A stretch of DNA of 64,000 bases, from contig CM059573.1 of assembly GCA_030386875.1 (NCBI GenBank), forward strand, positions 31,475,891 to 31,539,890, read 5' to 3'. The notes below the pieces were generated by a model that saw only the letters and a list, made by a program, of their open reading frames with translations, did not search any database and was not told the DNA's origin. A program made the translations under genes and the position numbers. Each line of letters begins with the position of its first letter. Position 1 is the stretch's first letter. Of this stretch, positions 56,148 to 64,000 are shown piece after piece. The stretch is from Morinoia aosen. Taxonomy: Eukaryota > Arthropoda > Malacostraca > Amphipoda > Talitridae.

Positions 56148-57019
56148 ATTTGCTGTGGCGGTTGCAATGCGTGAGTCTTTTTTTTTTGTAGTACCACGTG
56201 TTAGACACAAATGTGTCAAGATGGGTAGATTGCAAGTTTGATTTAAAGTCTTAGGTTAGCTAATACTTGACCTCAAGAATTATAGAACTGTGAGAAATTG
56301 CGTTGAGATTTCCTCCTTTAGTATCGGTTGTGCGCAGCGTTCGTTTTCCTCCATCACAGTTGAATGGAACGACCTCATTGCTAGCTTACCGTAGTACATA
56401 TTTGACGGAGATGTTTGACGGCATTTCTCGTTCCTCGTGTGACGAATGTTTAGGCAAGGCTTCATTAAATTGTGCAAGAAGATTGGGTGAGGATGTTAAA
56501 TTTTACACCCTAACTAATAGTCATGTCCGAGAACCACATGCTCCCTGTTGAGTTCATTCTCACTTCAGATATATGAGCATTAAGATCATCATTGTCACAG
56601 GACATTAGGGCAGTAAAACAGGTACGTTTTATCTTCGTCTAATGTCCTGTATCAGGATGGAGCTTCATTCTTTCACATTTAAAACTTATTTATTTGCTCA
56701 TAAGAAACCAAAACACGCTCTTGGCTTAAATTCTCAGGTTTCTGACGTGCAAATTATTGAATGGTGAATACTAATGTGAATTTACTGAAAAATAGTGGCG
56801 TAGCATGAAATTCTTTTATATATAGTGATCATAATGGGTATTTTACATTTCAAGCGTATGGGTATAGCTGAAGTCTTATAATTTGTTATGTCCAACAGGG
56901 AAGGAAATGAGATTTGAAATTTCTAAGCGGTCACAGGAGGAAACATAAGTGTGGCCAACCTGTTGTCTGATGGGGGACTTACGAGGAGACTACTACTCGT
57001 ATTCATAAAGTATGACTAA
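56148..57019. other. No gene recognised
   Basis: A small inverted repeat CATTAGGGCAG.. / GACGAAGATAAAACG.. with GACATTAG and CTAATGTC near 56600-56645 is the only structure. Several chance frames. Confidence 0.4.
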
Positions 57020-57365
57020 AGTATTGTATCTATGGGAATTAGCGCTCTCAGGGGAAAAATGTGAGGGCCCGAGCTGTGAGTTAGGGAGGCCTTCTTTTTG
57101 TTGAAATGGAATGTTTTTTGTTATGTCAAGGACCACCTATTTTCGGTTCACTACTGTCCTGTTTTTCAGCACCTCTGACTTTCTTCTTCAACTTTTATCT
57201 TCTTTCATGAACTTCTTTCTCATCTTACTGTTTCTATGCCCTTTCTGCATAGATTCCTCATTCTCTTATCTCCATACTAAATGGTGCCTTCCTCCTTCCT
57301 CTCTTCGATACGCTCTATTTTTGTAGCGGTTAGGGAGGCTTAAACTAACTTATAATCTAATCTAA
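57020..57365 (+). mobile_element. SINE-A copy 8, 5' truncated
   Basis: Begins AGTATTGTATCTATGGGAAT and runs to ATAATCTAATCTAATC. Confidence 0.8.
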
Positions 57366-58181
57366 TCTGTGTAACGAATGGGGGTGAAGTTCTGGAGAAT
57401 TGTTGTGGCCCGACGAAAGGAGGGCATACTTTATGTGTTGAAGTCGGACATGAGTTTTTTTGTTTTGGGGAAAAGTGTATTGTATTAAGTGGTTTCGCAC
57501 TTGACTGAGTATGATGGAATATGCGAGCAATAACATAATTGAAGTAATTTGAATAGATAGCGGAGAGAAAGATGGAAGGCACTGATGACTTCAGCGTACC
57601 ACCTTACAACAGCAGAGCAACTTTGGTAGCAATGCCCAAAGCGACGACTAAAGATCTATAACCGAAGTTGTCGGTAACTGAGTTTATTGTTATTATTATT
57701 GTTATTATTATAATTATTATCATTCTCTTATCTCCATACTAAATGGTGCCTTCCTCCTTCCTCTCTTCGATACGCTCTATTTTTGTAGCGGTTAGGGAGG
57801 CTTAAACTAACTTATAATCTAATCTAATCTGTGTAACGAATGGGGGTGAAGTTCTGGAGAATTGTTGTGGCCCGACGAAAGGAGGGCATACTTTATGTGT
57901 TGAAGTCGGACATGAGTTTTTTTGTTTTGGGGAAAAGTGTATTGTATTAAGTGGTTTCGCACTTGACTGAGTATGATGGAATATGCGAGCAATAACATAA
58001 TTGAAGTAATTTGAATAGATAGCGGAGAGAAAGATGGAAGGCACTGATGACTTCAGCGTACCACCTTACAACAGCAGAGCAACTTTGGTAGCAATGCCCA
58101 AAGCGACGACTAAAGATCTATAACCGAAGTTGTCGGTAACTGAGTTTATTGTTATTATTATTGTTATTATTATAATTAACC
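57258..58181 (+). repeat. 462-bp tandem duplication
   Basis: 57258-57719 and 57720-58181 are the same unit, apparently without differences over most of the length. Each contains the 3' 100 bp of SINE-A, then GTGTAACGAATGGGGGTGAA through ACTGAGTTTATTG and a (TTA)n run. The identity implies a very recent event or an assembly artefact. Confidence 0.9.
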
Positions 58182-59163
58182 GGAGCAAGTTGCATATTAT
58201 AGGATGTGTGCCGTATATGTATATGTATATTAAATAATTCAAGTGCGTAGTGTTCAATATTTAATTGCTACAATAATGTATTCATCGAATAAAAATGGAT
58301 GTAAGGCTACTTTTGCCATGTAGTAAAACTAGGCCAAATGCATGTTTTACTGTATTGAGGGATTTTCACGGGGAAAAGTGTAGCTGCTGGAATGACTACA
58401 GCAATACTGCCAATATTCCTGTGGTTACTCACAGCAGCTACACTTTTAGTTCAACGATGCTCGTTATTCAAATTTTGAACTATTAACACGTACATCATGG
58501 ATACAGAGCAATTGGAAAATTAACTAATCTTGAAAACACATTTTTTTATAACGCAATTTGATGTAGCGGTGATTATTCAAAAATCATCTGAACAAATCGA
58601 TAGGTAAGAGTAAAAGAGCACAGCAGAATATGGAAAAGGTGCAAGAGAAAGATTTGTACTTCGGGAGCCTATTCTTATAATTTGAGTTTATACGAGGCCT
58701 CCAATATACGTGTATATATATAGTCTAAAATAAATGTCCATTAAAGATGATGGACATTGTAAAATAACTAATCCTGCTTCCTATGTACATCGTTCAACAA
58801 GTATTCTAAAAGAATAGAAGACTTTCTTGAAGCGGAAAGCATTGTTTGCATGAGTAATTTTATCCTGTGTTTTATTTACGTTGAAAAACGATGAACTCAG
58901 TGTTTCGTCCTGAAATATAAAGTAACATTATGAGGACTTTCATTTGATTTATCCTTTTAACACTCTAGAAGAAAAATTAGAATTTGAGAATTACAATGAG
59001 TATGCAAGTCGCAGACGGAGCTTTGTATTGATAAATATGAAACTTTTGCCCAGTGTGCACACTAATTTCAATTATTACGTGGCTATTAAGCATTGCATAC
59101 GAGATTATCAAAGTTTTTCAGTAACATAGTTTCCATATTATTCAAAAAATTTTCAATACGTAT
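58182..59163. other. No gene recognised
   Basis: AT-rich. A short inverted pair AAAAGTGTAGCTGCTG / CAGCAGCTACACTTTT occurs at 58374-58389 and 58432-58447. No domain found. Confidence 0.45.
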
Positions 59164-59496
59164 GTGCGGAAATCCGGCAGTTCCTGCCATGGTGCAATGA
59201 TACGTACGGCAGCCAGAGCATCGCTGCCGCGAGTGACGTGTGAATCACGTGGTATGGGGTCGGTGACGTATCAGCTCAAACGTCTCCTATTGGCTGGCTT
59301 GTCTAACGGTTTCGAGCAGCTGTCCCCTTTGAAGTGGACTTACCTGTCTTCTGTATACCGTGTCTGTCGCTCTGAGGTGCACGAGGTTTTTGAACAAGCG
59401 CGAAAACCAAAACTCGCTCAGCAACTGCAGTCCGTTGCTCTCAGAAGCATCCGTCGCTGCTTTTTGGAGCAATTGTTGCCCCGTGTAATAGGGCCT
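59164..59496 (-). promoter_or_regulatory. Right end of element G with CCAAT and CRE-like boxes
   Basis: Read inward from the right TIR the sequence has AGCCAATAGG and TACGTCACCGACC. The left end of G has the same two box types at 27290-27330. Beyond the first 22 bp the two ends are not alike. Confidence 0.4.
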
Positions 59497-59566
59497 TAAA
59501 GTAATAGCGCTACACGCAGCGGTGTTGCTTTGTCCTTATTGCCTTATCAGCTTCTAGTTTAACACA

Positions 59567-59827
59567 ATGGAATCACCTAAAAAGTGGAACAATATTTTTT
59601 TTTTTAAATTCAAAGACTGGCTACAGAAAGATAAAGATGGAAACCGTCTCGGTTGTAAATGTTGCATAATCATGATCGAAAGTGCGAACAAGTCTACCCT
59701 ACAGGAACACAAGGAATCCGAGAAGCATAGGAAAACTTATGAACTTCCCAAATCGAAAGTTGAAAAAAAAAAAAATTCAAAAAGAAAGCGCCTAACGATG
59801 ATGATCAAGTGTCCCCTCGCTTGTTGA
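59567..59827 (+). pseudogene. hAT protein N-terminus with BED finger
   Basis: ATGGAATCACCTAAAAAG opens an 86-codon frame with FKDWLQKDKDG, LGCKCC and LQEHKESEKHRK, a C2H2 BED-type zinc finger as found at the start of many hAT transposases. A basic run follows (KVEKKKNSKRKR). The catalytic domain is absent before the right terminus at 60389. It begins 70 bp to the right of element G and belongs to the hAT whose left terminus is at 26181. Confidence 0.75.
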
Positions 59828-59910
59828 TGAAGCTCAGTTAAATAAGATAGAAGACGAGTGAAGAAGTTTTCATCTAATTGCAGCTGACCTATCGATAAGG
59901 AATGTACAAT

Positions 59911-59932
59911 TCCCCCCCCCCCCCCCCCCCCC
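59911..59932 (+). repeat. C homopolymer run
   Basis: About 21 consecutive C. Length is prone to sequencing error. Confidence 0.85.
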
Positions 59933-60417
59933 GGTATTGGAAATCATTAGGGGAAATTAAAGATGACTTGGGCGACCCTAATTTTGGTATCTTTCATATT
60001 TTATGACTTACCTCACTTGCTACGCTTTCATCTGCATCTGTTGAAAAAGTATTTCCTCAACTTTATTACCTGTATAAAAAAATTAACAAATCCTCAAAAC
60101 CAGAAACTGCAGCTTCCTTGCCAAGCAAAAATTCGCAAGAAATAATGCAAAATGTCCTCCTTGGGATCGACTAAAAAGTTTAAAAACTGATCAAGAATTA
60201 GGAATCAAAGTCTCTTGGCTTTCACGCTGACATTAATGACGAAAATGCGAACTAAACCTAACATGTATTGAAGATAAGCATAAATTTCATATTTATATCT
60301 TTTACTAATATCTGGGGATTTATTTTACGATCTGGGGAAATTTCAGGGGTCAGTCTGGGGATTTTGGAAAAAGTTGACTGGCAGCCCTGCGTGTGAGTCT
60401 AGTTTTCAGTAGCAGCC

Positions 60418-60747
60418 ATGGTATGGACGGGAGAGCATCGCGGGTTTGCTGTTGTTACGTTTTTCGAAAATCGCCGTTCTGTGATCTCGGTGAGGAGTGA
60501 CGTGGAGTGGCCTGCGCGCTCACCAGATTTGAGCATTTGTGACTTTTTCCTGTGGGGGTACATAAAGGAAAAGGTTTTTAAACATCGTCCACATACCGTG
60601 GAAGAACTTAAGGACAGAATCAGCGAGGAACTTGCGGCAATACCCATCGAAATGTGCGGAAAAGCGGTTCAAAACTTCAGAACTCGTTTTCAAGAGTGCA
60701 TCGCGGCTGACGGCCAGCACCTACGGGATATCATCGTTAAAACTTAA
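60418..60747 (+). pseudogene. mariner-like transposase with internal deletion
   Basis: A 109-codon open frame joins an N-terminal piece (MVWTGEHRGFAVVTFFENRR) directly to the C-terminal catalytic end (WPARSPDLSICDFFLWGYIK, where the Asp after SPDLS is in the third catalytic position). The rest resembles the usual tail (AVQNFRTRFQECIAADG). About 200 residues in the middle are gone, so it cannot be active. The start lies 28 bp after the hAT flank, which agrees with the mariner left end at 26081. Confidence 0.85.
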
Positions 60748-60865
60748 GATAAAAAACTAGATTTTGTACTGCAATAAACAATAAATAAATAAATACTGCA
60801 AGTTGAATGGTTCTCCTTTCACATTCCTTTATAACCGGTTCATACCTTTAGCCCCACCCGTTATA

Positions 60866-61430
60866 AAGGGTGCGCCAGAGAAACTTACTTATATGAAAGG
60901 TCAATAAAAGCAAAAGTACTGCAGTTATTGTTTTATTGTCTTTTATATTTGAGAATACAATATCCCAATTTTGTTTTACACTGTTTTGAAAATAACATCG
61001 GCTAAATGGCGACCCCCATTGCGCATACACTGATTAAGTCGATTTTTGAAGTGCGTGTCCACTCTTTGCAGCATATCAATCGGTATGTTGGCAATGGCAT
61101 CGCGAATGTTGTTTTTGAGGTGAGCTATTGTCCGTGGTCGATCGACATAAACCAGCGATTTCAAATAACCCCATAAAAAGAAATTGCGTGGAGCCAAATC
61201 TCAAAGTTTGAACGGTGATGGGATTCCATATGATGGATAGTTTACTTCAAAAATCGACTTAATCAGTGTATGCGCAATGGGGATCGCCATTTAGCCGATG
61301 TCATTTTCAAAACAGTGTAAAACAAAATTGGGATATTGTATTCTCAAATAAAAAAGACAATAAAACAATAACTGCAGTACTTTTGCTTTTATTGACCTTT
61401 CAAATAAGTAAGTTTCTCTGGCGCACCCTG
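60866..61430. mobile_element. Foldback made of two mariner right ends
   Basis: The outer 210 bp are inverted copies: AAGGGTGCGCCAGAGAAACT on the left and AGTTTCTCTGGCGCACCCTG on the right, with TA outside. Both arms encode the same transposase C-terminus (NQCMRNGG or NQCMRNGD, then RHLADVIFKTV), the left on the minus strand and the right on the plus strand. The left arm extends further (FFLWGYLKSLVYVDRPRT). Confidence 0.88.
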
Positions 61431-61733
61431 TAATTAAAATCCAAACATAAAACCATTTTCAGGAGTGGCAAAAACCGCTAAACTCCTTCGTTTTTGAGAA
61501 ATGATGCCCCGAAATAATTTTGGATTCCAAGAGGAATAGGCTTACCATACAGCCAAAGAGTAAAATCTAACTTCTTGGGCATGCTGTTTGCGCTCGCTTT
61601 AGGCTATTCCTACGGGAATCTGAAATTATTTTAGGTCATCATTTATCGAAAAGGGTTTTTGTCACTCGTGAAAATCATTTTGTTTTGCATATGGTTAAAA
61701 TTTGTGCATCAAATTACACGACACCCTGTAAAA

Positions 61734-62900
61734 AGTAATACCTCTAGATACGAAATTAATTCATTCCAGAGTGGCTTTCGTTTGATAATTTTTTCCGTAT
61801 TTTGAGGGCTGCTCTGCATAAAAATTGTCATATTCGCCACAAGCCCTACAGAGTGTGAGCCTGTCCTTCATAGGCTTATACCTTGGTATCTTCGTCTCTT
61901 CAGCTGTGATGGACGTCCGACATTGCATTAATAAAAAAACAGTTCTGTCACTATTTATGACTTGCTATGGACTGTTGCCTTCCTCTATTGTCATTAACAA
62001 AGGCTTCCGCCGCTTAGATGCCGAGCTGGCAGCCTCCCTCTGACACACCGCCTGATGAATGCCGGACCGTCCCTCGTTTTTTTTTCAAACCGCCTTTATG
62101 AAGCCTTAAGTTCTAGAGGTGCCTACTGCGATGTGCCTTCTCCTGCATCGTCTTCGGCCCGAGCACGCACGAGATCACCGAAAATGGTGCAGGCTTTCTG
62201 GTAGACTACCGTCTCGGTGAACATGTCACCAGCGATTTCTTTGTTCGTAAATCGTAATCCAAAGAAGAAGCATCGTGGACGCCATCCCATCATGGACGTG
62301 GCTTCTTTTGCTCAAAACAAAATTCACGCCCTTGAATAGCGTTGCTGCCTTTATGGTTTCCTTCTACTTTAGGATGGTGCCTATCGACGACGAATTTCGG
62401 CCATCTTCCTCAGTAATCACACTTAACCGCATGCATCCTTCCGATTATTTCCAGATTTGTCTCCACAGTAAGCATCTTCTTCTCCTTTCCCTGAACATCA
62501 ACATTCTTGGTACACATGGCTAATAATGTACCAGTTGCATAACTTAACACGATAACTAAATGCGCGAAAGCGAAATCGACACGAATTCAATCTGAATTTT
62601 AGAGACGCCTAAATGAAATGGTCAAGGAACTAGCCAGATGGTGCATGATGGGGTGATTATCGCTAAGAGGAGAACAAAGTTTCCCGTCGGACGATGGGAC
62701 GATGAGAGAATGGGACGACGGTGGCGAGTTTACGGGTCGTCAAATTATAAGTATTCTCGACCGTGCGAAACTCTGGCTGTATCTTGTTTGGTATCATGAA
62801 GTTTTTCCTAATACGAGGTGAAAAAATCATATCTCGTTTCGTATCATAAATTTTTCGTGTGTAGAAACTTTCATATCACGAAGTTGGAGTTCGAGTAATA
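61734..62900. pseudogene. Possible pogo/Tigger-like remnant
   Basis: Starts AGTAATACCTCTAGATACG, a pogo/Tigger-type terminus also seen at 24868. Minus-strand fragments near 62250-62130 (FTNKEIAGDMFTETVVYQK) may come from a transposase, but the match is not decisive. ACGAGG- and TTTCGTATC-type motifs near 62810-62850 might be the far end. Confidence 0.35.
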
Positions 62901-63319
62901 TCATTAATATTGGTGTCAATACCTACTTCCGCATTTCTATCTTCCCATCATAATTGATGTAGTCAGTCAAGTTGTCTGAAACTTCCTTTCTTCGATTCAA
63001 CTGTCTGTAACTGCTTTGATGATAATTACCATCATTAGTTTCAGTTATCGGTATTTCATAAACTACACTCCGAGTTGCACCTTTGCTAATCTATGCAGAG
63101 AATCACATGGCATGTATAATTTGTTCCGTTATTTCCTTTCTTTTGAGTTGTCTTTAAAACAAGCTGTCCTACCCTAAACGCTGAGATTTTGGACGTTCCG
63201 CCTTCCAGGCGGAAGTTAAATTCTTGTGTGCAGGACTGTAGCGATCCGTAGCATGTGGCGTATTTAAGATGCACTTGGATTAATTAGGACTATTAATGTC
63301 TGTGACATCAGTGTATCAT

Positions 63320-63520
63320 GAACGGAGATTTTCCTGCCCTCGCCCTTTCAAGCGTTGAAAAATTGTGCGATAGCCCATTCTACACAGCCATTCGAAGGTG
63401 CCTTGTACGAGGTAGAAAATATGCGAAACATAATGTGGAAGTCCAGTAGGGCATTGAATTCCAGTGATTTGAATTAAGGACCATTGTCAGTTAGTACTCT
63501 GCTAGGTAATAGAGTAATTT
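63320..63520 (-). pseudogene. Ty3/gypsy-like integrase fragment
   Basis: The minus strand reads LTDNGP, a stop, then FKSLEFNALLDFHIMF and SYKAPSNGCVEWAIAQFF. TDNGP contains the second catalytic Asp, and the Glu of GCVE is in the third position of a retroviral-type integrase core. There is a stop just after TDNGP and another soon after the last motif. No LTRs are seen nearby. Confidence 0.6.
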
Positions 63521-64000
63521 ATGAAAGTATGTGGGCTAAAAATGTTAAAGAAGAAATAGTTTTCGCAATTTTGTTGCTCAATGGCACTGCTGCTAGCCAC
63601 AAGAACATGAGAATTATTCTGTATAACTTGGTCAGCAACGTTGGATGTACAGTGACGAGTTCAAATGGTAATGACATGTCTATCGTGAGTGAGAAGCGAA
63701 CTTAGCTGATTACTGCCCTTGAAGAACGGACAGGAGGAAGAAGCAGTACAAATATCCCCAGCAATTCTGTCTAATGTATGGTGCAAACTGTTTTTGAGAG
63801 TGTCAATTAACTTATATTTGCCCACTTGAGACAGCTGAGTGTGGATCTCTGAAACAATTTGTTATGAGAGCAAATGACACTACTATGGAAAAATATCTAT
63901 TTGCATCTCGCCTGAGCAAATCAAGGTAGACTCAGAGATCCATCTTAAACTTTTTGAATTGTCTGACGTTTTGTTTTTCCAAAACTTTGTACCTAGGTTT
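63521..64000. other. No gene recognised
   Basis: Possibly the rest of the retroelement. A frame at 63484-63705 shows no domain. Confidence 0.35.

Larger units (their letters stand above)
27164..59496. mobile_element. Element G: 32.3-kb TIR-bounded block with prefoldin exons
   Basis: The left end AGGCCCTATTACACGGGGCA continues AC. The right end ending at 59496 is the exact inverse for 22 bases (GTTGCCCCGTGTAATAGGGC then CT). Outside lie TTA on the left and TAA on the right, so the outer context reads TTAA|GGCC and GGCC|TTAA. The duplication is either TTAA or a mutated TWA. The halves of hAT, mariner and X lie outside in mirrored order, which shows that the whole block interrupts one hAT. The block holds prefoldin exons, SINE-A copies, foldbacks, a Penelope-like element, a hAT and two LINEs. 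Whether one transposase moved all 32 kb, or a smaller G grew by internal insertion, cannot be told here. Confidence 0.75.
26181..60389 (+). mobile_element. hAT element (CAGGGCTGCCA family), copy 2, split by G
   Basis: The left terminus CAGGGCTGCCACATCTTGGG is at 26181 and the right terminus ACTGGCAGCCCTG ends at 60389. The flanking octamers CGTGAGAG and CGTGTGAG differ at one base, so both ends belong to one insertion even though they lie 34 kb apart. GGGAATT- and GGGGATTT-type subterminal motifs occur on both sides. Its own sequence is 26181-26269, 26818-27163 and about 59497-60389, with elements E and G nested. Confidence 0.82.
26081..60861 (+). mobile_element. mariner element, split by hAT at 26181-60389
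   Basis: The left end CAGGGTGGGGCTAAAGGTAT (then GAACG) is matched by the inverse CGGTTCATACCTTTAGCCCC then ACCCGT at 60840-60861, with TA on both sides. Its own sequence is only 26081-26180 and 60390-60861, about 570 bp. The reading frame starts just after the hAT (60418), so the left 100 bp is its 5' leader. Confidence 0.82.
26041..61728. repeat. Repeat family X, copy 2, split by later insertions
   Basis: The left terminus CCGGGTGTTGTGTAATTCG at 26041 (continuing ATGCAC) and the right terminus AAATTACACGACACCCTG ending at 61728 (preceded by GTGCATC) are inverted counterparts with TA outside each. Only 26041-26080 and 61433-61728 belong to X. Everything between arrived later, outermost a mariner at 26081 and a foldback at 60866. 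Confidence 0.75.

Noticed and set aside
57340-58044. Two identical 80-codon minus-strand frames
   Set aside because: Identity follows from the 462-bp duplication. No domain, and part of the sequence is SINE-A.
1-64000. CRISPR array, bacterial operon, rRNA or phage system
   Set aside because: Introns, eukaryotic transposons and absence of dense coding rule this out. The tandem arrays found are subterminal transposon repeats or satellites.
63320-64000. Full LTR retrotransposon
   Set aside because: Only an integrase core fragment with a stop is visible. No LTR pair or upstream RT was found in the window.

Overview
The window is animal nuclear DNA, most likely from an arthropod. It has introns with GT/AG borders, a prefoldin-subunit gene in several exons, a P-type THAP transposase, Tc1, mariner, pogo and hAT remnants, a Penelope-like retroelement with a GIY-YIG domain, and short retroposons. 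There are no bacterial operons, no rRNA genes and no CRISPR array. The species cannot be named from the sequence alone. Nearly everything is transposable-element (TE) material inserted into older TE material, and almost every reading frame is broken. The most useful evidence is therefore architectural: terminal inverted repeats (TIRs), target-site duplications (TSDs), and which element interrupts which.

Layout. 1-7.3 kb: a Tc1-like element with long TIRs inside a repeat called family X here, then a mariner split by a 4.06-kb element (U) that has GC-rich subterminal arrays and a 9-bp TSD. 7.45-13.42 kb: a 6-kb TIR element (A) holding three directly nested elements, one of which holds a fourth. 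13.7-16.1 kb: an IS630/Tc1-like transposon whose transposase is flanked by two oppositely oriented arrays of a degenerate motif repeated about every 20 bp. 17.57-22.16 kb: an almost complete P element with a CATGA terminus, a perfect 8-bp TSD and a spliced THAP domain. 22.7-26 kb: a further TIR element, a foldback MITE (short non-autonomous element) and a pogo/Tigger-like remnant.

The main result concerns 26.04-61.73 kb. Left halves of four unrelated elements occur in order at 26.04 (family X), 26.08 (mariner), 26.18 (hAT) and 27.16 kb (TIR element G). Their right halves occur in exactly the reverse order at 59.50 (G), 60.39 (hAT), 60.86 (mariner) and 61.73 kb (X). The coding order also runs across the gap, because the hAT BED-finger reading frame starts just after the right end of G and the mariner reading frame starts just after the right end of the hAT. 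This means about 32.3 kb (27164-59496) entered a hAT as one unit bounded by matching TIRs. Inside that block lie exons 2-5 of a prefoldin subunit 3 gene (47654-52908), damaged by an in-frame TGA and by a non-LTR retrotransposon in the last exon with a 15-bp TSD. It also holds about 13 copies of a 360-bp retroposon (SINE-A) that I do not see outside the block, several foldback families, a Penelope-like element with a candidate hammerhead ribozyme, another hAT and two LINE fragments. The simplest reading is a giant or composite transposon that carried a host gene segment, which then decayed and collected further insertions.

The right flank (61.4-64 kb) holds the end of X, a foldback made from two mariner ends, a possible pogo remnant and a Ty3/gypsy-like integrase fragment. 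No gene in the window looks intact and functional from this sequence.
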